A DNA stretch of 64,000 nt from Sorangiineae bacterium MSr11954 (GCA_037157815.1 CP089984.1:3521001-3585000); one strand, 5' to 3'; positions 26,302 through 36,164 are shown, counted from the first letter of the stretch. Made by a program: numbers and translations. Notes: generated from the sequence alone by a model not told the origin.

Positions 26302-26943
26302 CTAGGCGGTTTCGACGCGCTCGCAGTAGGCGTCGAACGTGCGCTTCCACGCGGGCCGATCCATACAGCGCGTCTGGTACGTGCGAACGTGCTGGTACGG
26401 CTTCAACAGGCTCGGATCGGTGCTCCGCGCGCTCAGCACGTGCGTCATCAGAATGTCCGCGACCGTGAACTCGTCCGTCGCGATGAACGTGCGGTGCGCG
26501 AGCCATCCATCGAGCTGCTCCAGGCGCATATCGGACCACTGGTGGAGTGCCTCGTGCGGCTCGGTGCCTTTGCCACCGGTCATGTCGACGAACCACAGCG
26601 CCAACACGGGGACCTCGATCGTGCTCAGCGCGGCGATGGTCCAGCGAAGAACCTGCGCTTCCCCCGCGAGGTCGTGCGGCATCAGTTTGCCGCTCTTGCG
26701 CGCGAGGTAAAGCAGGATCGCTCCCGACTCCGTCACCACGACGCCGTCGTCGTCGATCACCGGAATCTGGCCGAACGGGTTCTTCGCGCGGAACTCGTCG
26801 CTGTCGAGGGCGTGGTTCGGATGATCCATCCCGACGATCTCGTACGGTAGTCCCATCTCTTCGAGGGCCCACAGCACGCGCAAATCGCGCGTGTTGCCGC
26901 GCGCGAACTCGTTCACTCGGGAGAATCCGTAAACCTTGAGCAT
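26302..26943 (-). CDS. glutathione S-transferase family protein
   Basis: 213 residues. The thioredoxin-fold N-domain (MLKVYGFSRVNEF; RVLWALEEMGLPYEIV; NPFGQIPVIDDDGVVVTES, with the cis-Pro and ESxA glutathione-binding motif) is followed by an all-helical C-domain with the N-capping motif EFTVADILMTHVL. Complete, unlike the remnant at 2296. Likely detoxification of electrophiles; substrate unknown. Confidence 0.92.
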   Translation of the reverse strand: MLKVYGFSRVNEFARGNTRDLRVLWALEEMGLPYEIVGMDHPNHALDSDEFRAKNPFGQIPVIDDDGVVVTESGAILLYLARKSGKLMPHDLAGEAQVLRWTIAALSTIEVPVLALWFVDMTGGKGTEPHEALHQWSDMRLEQLDGWLAHRTFIATDEFTVADILMTHVLSARSTDPSLLKPYQHVRTYQTRCMDRPAWKRTFDAYCERVETA

Positions 26944-27479
26944 GGGTAGTTCCTACTTTCCTTACCGCCGTCCGGCGGCCGTTGGACGAGAGCCCAGTCT
27001 ACGTGGATCGCGCAAGACGCCTGCATCGTCGCCGGCCGATCCATCGCCACCATCGGTTCCATTCGGGTTCGCGCTGGCCACCCGCGTTCGAGTCCCCGCC
27101 GCAGCCTCCGCCGAGCATCTACGCAAACGCGGTGCCCGCCGCGAGGATCGCGCTGCGTTGAACGAAAGCTCGATTCAATGGATCCACGTTCATGCGGACG
27201 ACGGTACGCCCCATGGCGCGCGCGCACAAATCGTATCCCAGGATTGGCGCCATACGCTGAATCTAGGCCAAGTCAATAACGCCGCCGCCACGACATTGCG
27301 TGCTCGGGAATCGCCCCCCGATCCCGTTGGAACGACCCCCTTGGAGTCGCTCTCCGGATCACGTTGGGATACGCAGGTTGGCGCTTGTCGACGGCGGAAT
27401 GATTCGGCGCGCTCGCCCGTTGGACCGGCGACCTGAAGGTGGCCCAAATCGGTCCTTCGACCGGAAAGGATAAGGCGTC
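26944..27479. other. intergenic region
   Basis: No supported gene. Weak frames on both strands have no start signal or recognisable domain. It contains the promoter of the 27480 lipoprotein, whose ribosome site GGAAAGGATAAGG lies at its right end. Confidence 0.35.
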
Positions 27480-27980
27480 ATGAATTCGAGATGGACGGGG
27501 GGCGCGCTCGCCCTGATGCTCGCGGCTGCGGTGGCATGCGGGTCCAATGCGCAGAGTCAGCGACCGGTCGGAGGTGCGCCATCGCTCACGCAAGGCTCGA
27601 CGGTTGCGTCGGTGAATGTCGAGCTTCGCTTGGTCGCCACCGCAGGAGGCGAAGAGGTGAAGACGGTGGAGGGGGCCGTCGTGCACCTGGAAAAAGAGGT
27701 TGTCTTATCGCAGGCCGATATCGTGGAGGCACACGCGAGCGGCTCGAATGTCGAGCTCCGCTTGACTCCCGGAGGGGCGCGCGCGCTGCACGATGTGACG
27801 AGCGCAAATGTCGGTCGCAAGCTCGCGGCCGTGGTCGATGGCACGGTGCAGGCAACCCCCGTCATCCGGGAGGCCATCCAGGGTGAGCACCTGGTGATCT
27901 CGCTTCGTTCGTCCCAGGAGGCCGGCGCGCTGGCGCAGCGTCTCGCGTCTTCCGGCCGCGCGGGCCCGCCGGCGAAATAG
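27480..27980 (+). CDS. lipoprotein with a SecD P1-head-like domain
   Basis: 166 residues. Lipoprotein signal MNSRWTGGALALMLAAAVACG with Cys20. The mature part VVLSQADIVEAHASGSNVEL, then LTPGGARALHDVTSANVGRK and LAAVVDGTVQATPVIREAIQ, followed by a terminal Gln/Glu-rich helix, has the order of the SecD P1 head subdomain, which also occurs alone in small lipoproteins. It lacks all SecD membrane helices. Role unknown; not a translocase subunit. Confidence 0.72.
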   Translation: MNSRWTGGALALMLAAAVACGSNAQSQRPVGGAPSLTQGSTVASVNVELRLVATAGGEEVKTVEGAVVHLEKEVVLSQADIVEAHASGSNVELRLTPGGARALHDVTSANVGRKLAAVVDGTVQATPVIREAIQGEHLVISLRSSQEAGALAQRLASSGRAGPPAK

Positions 27981-28160
27981 TTTCGAGCACGGATCACGGT
28001 CCGGGCGCCCGTTTGCAACGGCGCGAGAGCCCGGTCCCCGCGGAAACGCGTTGGTGCGGGAGCGTCCGTGGGGCCAGGGATCGCGATCGACCTCGAAGAT
28101 TGAGCACGATGCTCCCCGAATGATGCGACCATTCGTTGCGACGCAGACCCATATCCGCCA

Positions 28161-29684
28161 TTACGCTCCGCCGAACCAAGAGAGTACGGCCGTGCGGAGG
28201 CCCACGATGTCCAGGGATTGGCCGGGGCTCGCGGCCCACGCGACCACGCCGTCGGGGCGGATCAGCGCCGCGGCAAGCTCGTCGTGATCGATCGAGAGCA
28301 CCGCGACGCGCTCGAGCCGATCCGACAATGGTGCGGTGAGATCGTCGATGGCGGAGTCGGCGGAGGAGCAGAGTAGTATTCCGCGTCCGGAGCGGGTGAA
28401 TTGGAACAAGCTGCTTTTCGAGGTACCACCGCCCGATGTGGCGATGGTGAGCGCCACGTCGGGGCAATGGTAGCCGATCAGGGGATGACCGTCGGAGCTC
28501 GCGGCGGCGAACGCGTACCTGGTATCGAGGCCGGACATCATCCGGCCGAAGTATTGGTTGACCGCCTTGATGTCCATCAGCTCGGAAAGGATGTCGCGGA
28601 GCGAATCGACGTGCGGACCGGGCCGTAGCAAGGCAGATTGCGCGCGCGTGTTGTGCAGTACGGTCGCGCCTGCGGGGTGCCGTTCGGCGGTATAGGTGTC
28701 GAGCAGGCCTTCCGGTGCCCAACCCCGGGTGGTCGCCGCCAGCTTCCAGCCGAGGTTGACCGCGTCCATGATGCCCAGGTTCAGACCCTGACCGCCATTC
28801 GGCGAGTGGACATGGGCCGCGTCGCCGGCCAGCAGGACACGTCCCTCGCGGTAGCTCGTGACCTGGCGCGCGTTGTCGCTGAACCGCCGCGCGTCTTGCA
28901 TGGCCGTGATGGTCACGTCGGTTCCGGATACCCGCCGGACGCTTGCCTGGAGCTCTTCGAGGGTCATGGGCTCGCCGCGATCCGATATGTCGTCGAAGTC
29001 GAAGGTAGCCAGGACCGTATCGCTGTACATCAACGTTCCCGTGGAGGTTCGGCCGGGTGGCGGTAGCTTCTCCCGATCGGCGATGTCCGCCCGTCGCGCA
29101 ATACGGGTCACCATGATGGGTGCAGTCCCCGGGAAATCGAAGTCCGCGAGCTTGCGTATGGTACTGCGACCACCATCGCAGCCGACCAGATAGCGCGTTC
29201 GGATCCGGTATTCGCCGTCGGGGCCGAGCACGGTGGAGGTGACGGCGTGGTTATCCTGGGTCAGCGCGGTCACGGCATGTCCGCGACGCACCGCCACGCC
29301 GAGCTCGGAGATGAATTCGGTGAGCAGCTGCACCAGGGCCGGCTGCCAGATGAGCGCGCCCTGGCGATGGGGCTCCTCCTGCAATGCCGGATCGATCTTG
29401 TGAATCCAGGCGAAATGCTTTTTGTCGCTGCCGTGGTCACGTCGGAAGTCGGCTCGGCCTGCGATATCGTGTGCGGCGATTCGCTCTCCCAGCCCCCGGC
29501 GCGCGAGAGCCTCGGCCGCGAGCGGCCCGACACCGCGCGCTTTTCGATCGGGATCGGGGATCGCCAGCCGCTCGAGAACCAACGGCTGCACGCCACCAAG
29601 TCGCAATTCGGCCGCAAGCATCAGGCCCACCGGGCCCGCACCGACGATGACCACGTCGGCGTCCAACACCTCGTTCTTCGACAT
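28161..29684 (-). CDS. FAD-dependent aromatic monooxygenase (PheA/TfdB type)
   Basis: 507 residues from ATG 29684, preceded by GAGAGG. The FAD motif DADVVIVGAGPVGLMLAAEL is at the N-terminus, the second motif DG is in LVGCDGGRSTIRKL, and the third is GDAAHVHSPNGGQGLNLGIM with DAVNLGWKLA. A thioredoxin-like C-domain is present and ends SLDIVGLRTAVLSW. These enzymes hydroxylate phenols, polyketides or antibiotics such as rifampicin. No biosynthetic genes are adjacent, so detoxification is as likely as biosynthesis. Confidence 0.92.
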   Translation of the reverse strand: MSKNEVLDADVVIVGAGPVGLMLAAELRLGGVQPLVLERLAIPDPDRKARGVGPLAAEALARRGLGERIAAHDIAGRADFRRDHGSDKKHFAWIHKIDPALQEEPHRQGALIWQPALVQLLTEFISELGVAVRRGHAVTALTQDNHAVTSTVLGPDGEYRIRTRYLVGCDGGRSTIRKLADFDFPGTAPIMVTRIARRADIADREKLPPPGRTSTGTLMYSDTVLATFDFDDISDRGEPMTLEELQASVRRVSGTDVTITAMQDARRFSDNARQVTSYREGRVLLAGDAAHVHSPNGGQGLNLGIMDAVNLGWKLAATTRGWAPEGLLDTYTAERHPAGATVLHNTRAQSALLRPGPHVDSLRDILSELMDIKAVNQYFGRMMSGLDTRYAFAAASSDGHPLIGYHCPDVALTIATSGGGTSKSSLFQFTRSGRGILLCSSADSAIDDLTAPLSDRLERVAVLSIDHDELAAALIRPDGVVAWAASPGQSLDIVGLRTAVLSWFGGA

Positions 29685-30678
29685 AGCCGACCTCTCCCGC
29701 CCTCGCCACGGCATCCATGACGAGCGCTCGATGCGCACACCTCACGTGATCTCCCCGTTGCGGGGCTGGACGACGTGCTTGGAGCCGGGAGACCGTAGCG
29801 CTGCGATCGGTGCCGATATTGAACAAATGCGACATGCACCCGTTTTATTTACGTTTACGAAATGGCAGCGCGGACGACCTCGCCCACCCGGTGACCCACC
29901 GCGGGTAGCAACCTTGGCTGGCGCCGCACCTCGTCGCGACTGGGACGAGCTGCGCGGAACGTGCCGCTCTCCGTGGCTGCCCGATGCAGCGACTCCATCG
30001 CTGGCTCGGCAGCCCCGGGTGCGGTCATCCACGAGTGTCCTGCAAGGGCGCTGCTCGCCAAAGAAGGAAATCAACGAAACGCAAAGGCCAAATCGTGGGT
30101 CGTCAATCGCTCCGAGCGCATGGATAGGAGTTGGAGGAGAGTCCAGTTCGCATTGGCGTTACGTGCTCGACGTGATTCTTCAAGAACGACGTCGATGGCA
30201 AATCATTCCGTATGAGCATCGCTCGAAGGTGGCGTTCGAGCACCGACGGCGAGACATTCTTTGCCCAAGTGCGCATCGGAGGCTCGTTCGCATGGTCCGG
30301 CGAACTGCCGGCGCTGCACGAAACCAAGCGGAGAGCCCCAGGGACCATCGCGGGGGTGCAGCGTACCAAGAATGCACCCTTGCGATGGCGCAGCGCTGGC
30401 CGAAGGTCACTCGACTGGCTTCGCCGGATAAGGCAGACGTGTACCTCGACGGCTTCGCCGGATAAGGCAGACGTGTACCTCGACGGCCTCGCCGGACAAC
30501 GCAGAAGTGCACCAGGCCGTCGCTCCCATTGGCGAGGGCGAGCCGCGGGCGCGGCGCTCGAAATTGTCACCTCGACCACTATCGCGACGCCTGCCTCTAC
30601 CCGATCGGTGGTGGCGGCAGGCGCGCGATCATGAACGAGGTCATCGCGAGGGTTGAAGGCTGTTGAGCCGATGCAAGC
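29685..30678. other. long region without a supported gene
   Basis: No frame shows a start signal and a recognisable product. It contains a 34-bp tandem repeat (30417-30511). The AT-rich stretch near 29845-29865 may include the monooxygenase promoter. Confidence 0.4.
30417..30511. repeat. 34-bp tandem repeat, about 2.8 copies
   Basis: The unit starts GGCTTCGCCGGATAAGGCAG and ends TACCTCGAC. Copies 1 (30417-30450) and 2 (30451-30484) are identical; the third (30485-30511) is partial and diverged. Confidence 0.9.
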
Positions 30679-31092
30679 TCACGAAGGCTGTATGATGGTG
30701 CCGTCGCGAGCTGGGCCAACCACCTGCACGACGGCGCGACCGGTCACCTGCCGAACGTCTTCGCCCGTGCGGTCGAACGTGCTCACCGCCGTGAGCGTGC
30801 CGCGCTCGATGCGGGAGAGACCGTCGCGCACCAGAAAGTCTCCCGCGTCGAACACCGAGCGCGCCACGTTGAATGCGCCTCGGGGGAATCCCTCGGCCCA
30901 CGCGATGGTCGAACGAGTCCGTTCGCCTACTTCGCGCACCGTGTCTTGAAAAACAGAGTGTGAGACGCGCACCACGTTTTCGGCGAACCCCAGGCTCAGG
31001 CCGAACCACGTGCCCAAGAGCCCTCCCTCGCGTATCTCATCTGCGCGTCGCGTCCCGTTGAAGTTGCGTACTTTGTCATCCAGATCGGCCAT
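30679..31092 (-). CDS. hypothetical protein, amphipathic helices
   Basis: 137 residues, ATG preceded by GAGGAG. Soluble and mostly helical: LGTWFGLSLGFAENVVRVSH, FQDTVREVGERTRSTIAWAE, then AVSTFDRTGEDVRQVTGRAV. The helix pattern resembles phasin- or apolipophorin-like amphipathic proteins that lie on membranes or granules, but this is only a shape resemblance. No partner genes. Confidence 0.6.
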   Translation of the reverse strand: MADLDDKVRNFNGTRRADEIREGGLLGTWFGLSLGFAENVVRVSHSVFQDTVREVGERTRSTIAWAEGFPRGAFNVARSVFDAGDFLVRDGLSRIERGTLTAVSTFDRTGEDVRQVTGRAVVQVVGPARDGTIIQPS

Positions 31093-31774
31093 GGCTTCTC
31101 CTCGTCTTTCTTGGGGCGAATGAAAACCTACGCCGCGTGCAGCAACGAACTAGTGACAGAACGCCAACGTCTCGTACACAGACCAAGCGTCCGCGTGCCA
31201 GAGGCCGCGACAGACGCCGCACGCGAGCGAACGATGCACGGCGTACGCCATGCCAGAATGGGGCCGCACAACCGTGCAATGACTCGATAGCATTCAACCA
31301 CGTTTTGTTTTGGCATCCAAACAAGATAAAGCTGAAGCGGTTGTATGTCGCGTTGAGAAATGAATTTATCTGAAGCGTTGCTCCAACTCGGGAGTGATCC
31401 GCTGGCTCATCGAGCGGGTCCCCGCGACGCGAGGGGAAGATGGTCGAGAGCGGCTCGCGACCGACGGTCCCGCCCATACCTGCTCGATGTTCTACGCCGC
31501 CGCATGGCGCGCATGCAGAGCGCCGCGATGCGCGCGATGGATCACGGATGCGTTGCCCGAACTCGAAGAGAAGGGAAGGGAACGCCGCTGCGGGCCGCGT
31601 GGACGAACGGTGGCGGGCTGGTGACGGACGCTTGGTTGAGCCGTTCCTGCTCGCGCCAGTTCTCATCCTCGCGAGCCGAGGGGCGATGGAAGCGGCGCGT
31701 CTCCACTGCAGTGCCCAAGAGACGGCGGCCGGAGGATGGCGTGCGGCCGGCGTCGAGTATGCGCGCGTTCGCGC
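31093..31774. other. region without a supported gene
   Basis: A locally AT-rich patch (about 31290-31375) interrupts otherwise GC-rich sequence. The open frames are Arg/Ser-rich and lack start signals. Confidence 0.35.
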
Positions 31775-32281
31775 TCACACGTTCGCGGTGCGCGCTTGGT
31801 CTAGATAATAATCGCGTTGCGCGGGATAGTATTCCGCAAAATCAGGGATTGGCTGGCCGTTTCGTGAAGCAACCAGCATATCCAAGTAGTACTCCCAGCC
31901 CGGGCCGACTTCACCCGCCGATGCAGGGTCGCTCAGGTGTTGCACGAATGTCAGCACCGTCGTGTCGGCGTGCACGGCCAGTGAAAGCTCGAGCCGCCAT
32001 TGGCCGTGCTCGTCCTTGGTCGAAATGGAGAGGTGGTTCGGGGGATCGCATACGTCGATGGTCACGGGGCACCAAGGCGCCCCTTTTTCGAAGGCCATCT
32101 GCAGGCGAATCGTTTTGCCGGGGCCCGGCTCGCCTTCCCACGGTCCGATCCAACGAGCGGTGCTCTCGGCCGCGGTGACGCTCTGCCAGACGTCCTCGAT
32201 GGGGGCGTGGAAGGTCCGGGTGATGACGAGATCGGTCCCAAGAGCGCTGGTCCGAACGTGGCCGGTGGGGCGAGGCTTCAT
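31775..32281 (-). CDS. AHSA1/SRPBCC domain protein (second copy of the pair)
   Basis: 168 residues from the ATG overlapping the ArsR stop. The fold is visible: LVITRTFHAPIEDVWQSVTA, ARWIGPWEGEPGPGKTI, a strand set PVTIDVCDPPNHLSIS and LELSLAVHADTTVLTFVQHL, then the final helix WEYYLDMLVA. Sequence similarity to the 1204 protein is low, so the two pairs are not a recent duplication. Ligand unknown. Confidence 0.87.
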   Translation of the reverse strand: MKPRPTGHVRTSALGTDLVITRTFHAPIEDVWQSVTAAESTARWIGPWEGEPGPGKTIRLQMAFEKGAPWCPVTIDVCDPPNHLSISTKDEHGQWRLELSLAVHADTTVLTFVQHLSDPASAGEVGPGWEYYLDMLVASRNGQPIPDFAEYYPAQRDYYLDQARTANV

Positions 32282-32646
32282 GCGGTTTCCTTTCTGCGCT
32301 GCGGCTCTTCGTGTGGGTTCGCGTTGCGCCGGCGACGGCCCACCCGGTGAACTTCGGTTTCGAGCGCTTCGAACCGACGATGCCACGGGCTCGTCGCGTG
32401 AAGCTCGCGTAAAAATGCCTCGAGCTCGGCGAGCGCCGAGAGCTCGAGATGGTATTCACGCTGGCGGCCGTTCAAGACGTCGCGCACGAGCCCAGCCTCG
32501 CGCAGGACGCGGAGGTGACGGCTGACGGCAGGCCGGCTCACGGAGAACGCCGCGGCGAGATCGCCGGCGGAGATCGTGCGGCCGCGCAGCATGCGGAGGA
32601 TTTCCCGGCGGGTGGCATCGGCCAGGGCTTGCGCGACAGCATCCAT
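32278..32646 (-). CDS. ArsR-family transcriptional regulator
   Basis: 122 residues. Winged helix: ADATRREILRMLRGRTIS, AGDLAAAFSVSRPAVSRHLR, VLREAGLVRDVLNGRQREYH. No metal-site Cys. Overlaps the AHSA1 gene by 4 nt (ATGA), forming a coupled operon that is probably autoregulated. Confidence 0.92.
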   Translation of the reverse strand: MDAVAQALADATRREILRMLRGRTISAGDLAAAFSVSRPAVSRHLRVLREAGLVRDVLNGRQREYHLELSALAELEAFLRELHATSPWHRRFEALETEVHRVGRRRRNANPHEEPQRRKETA

Positions 32647-32832
32647 GCCGAAAGCGTAACCATTTTGTTACGCGTTGTCGAGCCCCGTGACGAAGCCGGC
32701 GAGCACCGGCATGTCTATCGCCCTGGCGCTCGTACTCGAAGGCAAAAATAGCCCGACCGGCCCCGGATGGCGCGGCGATCCCGTTTGCGAACGCAGAGGT
32801 CGATCCCGAGGCAAAAATCTCGGGCGCCGTAT

Positions 32833-32889
32833 CTACGGACTCTCGGAAAGGCCGCCTAGGAGAACCTAGGCGGCCTTCGGCGTCCGTAG
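32833..32889. terminator. strong long hairpin, possible bidirectional terminator
   Basis: A perfect 13-bp stem AAGGCCGCCTAGG/CCTAGGCGGCCTT around the loop AGAA (32848-32877), extended by an outer stem CTACGGAC/GTCCGTAG (32833-32840 and 32882-32889). No T run follows on either strand, so termination is an inference; a structured RNA element is possible. Confidence 0.5.
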
Positions 32890-33010
32890 CCGACGAATCC
32901 GAGAGCAACGCCGGGACCGGGAGGCCCCGTGAGACGTTCACCGCCTCATCGGGGCGACCGCAGTTCGAGGAGCGCTTCGCGCGAGAACAAACGCAAAATC
33001 AAATGCAATA

Positions 33011-33276
33011 GATGCCCATGAATCAATCGATGCTGTGGCGGCGCGTGCGTCCGGTCACAAGGGGAGGACGAGCTCGTAGACCCTTCGAGGGACTCGGTGC
33101 GCGGAGGTGCGGTCGTCCCGGTGACCGAGCGCTCCTTGCCGCAGATGTCCATGAATCAATCGATGCTGTGGCGGCGCGTGCGTCCGGTCACAAGGGGAGG
33201 ACGAGCTCGTAGACCCTTCGAGGGACTCGGTGCGCGGAGGTGCGGTCGTCCCGGTGACCGAGCGCTCCTCGCCGCA
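33011..33276. repeat. 133-bp direct tandem duplication
   Basis: 33011-33143 and 33144-33276 are almost identical (differences are confined to a few bases near the ends, such as CCC/TCC and TTG/TCG). It lies in a 700-bp region without genes between the ArsR gene and the LPMO gene. The near-identity indicates a recent duplication or selection for both copies. Confidence 0.92.
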
Positions 33277-33348
33277 TGCGCGCTGCGCACATCGATGCCT
33301 GCGCGGTCATCGGACTACGTGCCGAGCGACCGGCCGTCCTTTTTTGGA

Positions 33349-34152
33349 TTATTCATAAAAAATAGCGAAGCGCGGCGCCGGGTGTGCGGGACTTATAAAT
33401 GCCGTTGCCGACTTCCACGTACGATCGGTGGTGGTCATATGGTTGCCGTACCAATCGCCGATCTTCCCGAAGATGTCGGAGTAGGGACCTGCGGTGCTCG
33501 AGCTCGTGAATACGACATCCGAACACGAGTAGAAGGCCTCGCCCGAGTCAGGCCAGTGGCGCTGCCAGATGGCGTAGATAAGGTGCCGTCCGGTGCGCCC
33601 GCCGGGCAGGGTGGCGTTGAGCTGGTAGGCGTTTCCCACGATGGGCGGGTTCAACTGCTTGTAGAACGGGAGATCCTCGAGGTCGGACCACTTGAGCGGT
33701 TTGGTCGGGTCGTAGCCGTTCTTGGTGACATACAGCTCGAAGGTGCCCGGGTGCGCGGCGGTCAGCAGGTATTGGAAGGTGTACCGGCCGCTTGCCGGCA
33801 TGGTGGTCGCCGGCCAGTCGCTCCGCGGGAGATCCAGCCCCTTGTACTTGGCCCTGCCTGCGCTGCACAGCTTGCCGTCCGGGATGATTTGGCGGCTATG
33901 GCCGTCCGCGTTGCCGAGGTTCACCTCGTCCCAGTCGTAGATCGGCCAGCTATCCCCGGCCGCGATGGCCGCCTTGCAGGCGGCGGATTTGGGATTCTCG
34001 GGCCCCTCTTGAAAGCATCGGTAGATCCGGCTGGTCGGGCCGCTCATCGAGCCGTGCGCGAAGGCGGGGGCCGCGGTGAACGCGGCAGCCAGCAGGGTGA
34101 GTCCGGCCAGGGAAATCCGCTTAGGATGGCTGAACGGCGTCTTGATCATCAT
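33349..34152 (-). CDS. secreted AA10 lytic polysaccharide monooxygenase
   Basis: 267 residues, ATG preceded by GGGAGG. The signal peptide ends PAFA, so the mature enzyme starts at His33 (HGSMSGPTSRIYRC), which with His134 (LTAAHPGTFELYVTKNGYD) forms the copper histidine brace. Further family marks: CFQEGPENPKSAACKAA, WDEVNLGNADGHSRQIIPDG, and GRHLIYAIWQRHWPDSGEAF near the end. These enzymes cleave chitin or cellulose oxidatively. A secreted chitinase is encoded 15 kb away. A C-terminal extension of about 35 residues has no recognised module. Confidence 0.93.
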   Translation of the reverse strand: MMIKTPFSHPKRISLAGLTLLAAAFTAAPAFAHGSMSGPTSRIYRCFQEGPENPKSAACKAAIAAGDSWPIYDWDEVNLGNADGHSRQIIPDGKLCSAGRAKYKGLDLPRSDWPATTMPASGRYTFQYLLTAAHPGTFELYVTKNGYDPTKPLKWSDLEDLPFYKQLNPPIVGNAYQLNATLPGGRTGRHLIYAIWQRHWPDSGEAFYSCSDVVFTSSSTAGPYSDIFGKIGDWYGNHMTTTDRTWKSATAFISPAHPAPRFAIFYE

Positions 34153-35088
34153 GGGACTACCTCCCGAAAAAGACAACACAACTCCCAATCCGGAAATCGC
34201 CCGCATGGCGACAACCGGCACCCACCCCCCGATGCACCATGAACAATGAACCAACTCGGCATCGGACCCGATGGCCTCGAGAAAGCCCGTCGCAGGCGTG
34301 CTGTATCCTATTTGCACGTACAATCATTGCGGTGGGGGCGACGCTTCGACGGCGCGCGTTTCGTATACGACGTCACCCGCGTCGATCCCGCCTCGAACGG
34401 ATTTCACGAGCAGACCTCCACGACTTTCGGTCGGATGCCGGAAGCTCACCCGACAAAGGAACAGAGGATCACATCCCGAGCTCGTTTCGAGCTCCGGCTG
34501 GTCCGCGTGCCGCTCTGGCGCGAAATCGACGCGCGCATGGAGATACGCACGGGGGACTGCATATCACGATGGTCGATCGTTATCATCCATAAATCGTCAT
34601 TCGAACAAATTAAGACGACACGAATTGTCCGTCGGCAATTCGACATCCGTCGTCCACTTCAATGAGAGAGGATTGCGCACCCCACGGTACAATGGCCGTC
34701 CGTCAGAGCACATTTACAATCTCATGCTCTGGCCGTGTCCAATGCGTCGTCGCTCGAAAGGTCGGCGTGCGTGTGGCGCGGGTCGCCCCATTGGAAGTAT
34801 ACGGATGCGCCAGACGGTCGCTGCGCATGTCCGGATCTTCGTGGAATGGGCTTCGGGCGGGGAAAAAATGGTGAACCATTGGGTTGAGCGTGGCGCTTGC
34901 CGGTCCTGGTTTCTCGTGCACGGTCCCGCAGCCGCGCCGGAGGCCCGCACCCGACTCTGGGCCGCGCGCCGCCCCCGAAGATCGTTTGAAGCGCAAGGAT
35001 TTGCGACGTTGAATCGCATGACTCGCATGATGAAGGAGCACCCCGGCCTGCGGCTCCGTGGGCGTTCGCTCCGGCCTGCGGACTCGGG
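34153..35088. other. long region without a supported gene
   Basis: An AT-richer patch around 34540-34730 stands out. The open frames on both strands carry no domain or start signal. It separates the LPMO gene from the GlxA regulator. Confidence 0.4.
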
Positions 35089-36096
35089 TCACGCTCCGGG
35101 CGGTGTTGCCGCGTAGCGTTTTCGGTACTCCGCGGGCGTGATCCCCACGCACCGCAAAAATGCGCGGCGCAGTCCATTGACATTGGTGAACCCGCAGCGA
35201 TCGGCCACTTGTTTGGGCGGGTGGGCGCCTTCTTCGAGGAGCCGGCGCGCGGCATCGACCCGCACCGATTCGACGTAGTCGGCCGGGGTGACGCCAAGCT
35301 CGCTGCGGAACATGCGCGCAAAATGGCGCGGGCTCACGCCGGCGCGATGGGCCAATGCTGCCACCGAGAGATCGGCGTGGAGGTGCCCCGCGATCCATCG
35401 TTGCGATTCCTGAAGCGCGGAGCGGCCCGACACCTCCGCGTGACCGCGCCGGCTGAATGGCATTTGCCCGCCTGGCCGTTTGAAGAACATGACCAGCTCT
35501 CGGGCGACGTTCATGGCCACCTCGCGGCCCAAGTCTTCCTCGACCAGGGCGAGCGCCAGGTCCATCCCCGCGGTGACCCCGGCGGCCGTGCACACGCGGC
35601 CATCGCGTATGTAAATGGCGTCGGGCTCGACATGCAACTTGGGGAAGGTCTTTTGCAATTGATCGGCCACCGCCCAGTGCGTGGTGACGCGCCGCCCGTC
35701 GAGCGCGCCGGTTTGCGCCAGCAGGAAGGCGCCGCTGCAGACGGATCCGTAACGGCGCGCCGTCTTCGAGCTCGCCGTGAGCCATGCCACGGCCGCCCCA
35801 TCGAGCCGTGTCTCCACCGCGTGTGGGGCGCCTGCCACGAGGAGTGTGTCCACCTTCTCGCCGCGCGCCTCGAGCGTGGCGTCGGGCAGCAAGCGCGCGC
35901 CGGAGGAGCACGTCAGCGGGCGCGGCGACGCGGACACGACGCGAAATCGATACATCGGTTTGCGCCCGGCGCGCTGCCGATTGGCCTCCGCGAACACGTC
36001 GAGCGGACCGGCCACGTCGAGCAACTGCACGCCGGGCACGGCGAAGATCGACACCAACCGTGTCCGCTTCTGGAGCGACGTGTCCGTTTTTGGCAT
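35089..36096 (-). CDS. GlxA-type regulator (DJ-1/PfpI domain plus AraC domain)
   Basis: 335 residues from ATG 36096; upstream in-frame codons overlap the divergent promoter and are not used. The N-terminal DJ-1/PfpI-like domain (VSIFAVPGVQLLDVAGPLDV; SVCSGAFLLAQTGALDGRRV with the nucleophile-position Cys; TAAGVTAGMDLALALVEEDL) is followed by an AraC domain (LSVAALAHRAGVSPRHFARM; RCGFTNVNGLRRAF). Divergent from the HD hydrolase gene with about 70 bp between the starts, so it very likely controls that gene. Confidence 0.92.
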   Translation of the reverse strand: MPKTDTSLQKRTRLVSIFAVPGVQLLDVAGPLDVFAEANRQRAGRKPMYRFRVVSASPRPLTCSSGARLLPDATLEARGEKVDTLLVAGAPHAVETRLDGAAVAWLTASSKTARRYGSVCSGAFLLAQTGALDGRRVTTHWAVADQLQKTFPKLHVEPDAIYIRDGRVCTAAGVTAGMDLALALVEEDLGREVAMNVARELVMFFKRPGGQMPFSRRGHAEVSGRSALQESQRWIAGHLHADLSVAALAHRAGVSPRHFARMFRSELGVTPADYVESVRVDAARRLLEEGAHPPKQVADRCGFTNVNGLRRAFLRCVGITPAEYRKRYAATPPGA

Positions 36097-36164
36097 AAAA
36101 TAGCAATAGCGGACGTGGTGACCGAAGGCTAGCTTCCCTTTGGAACGAAAGGAGAGTTCATCCA

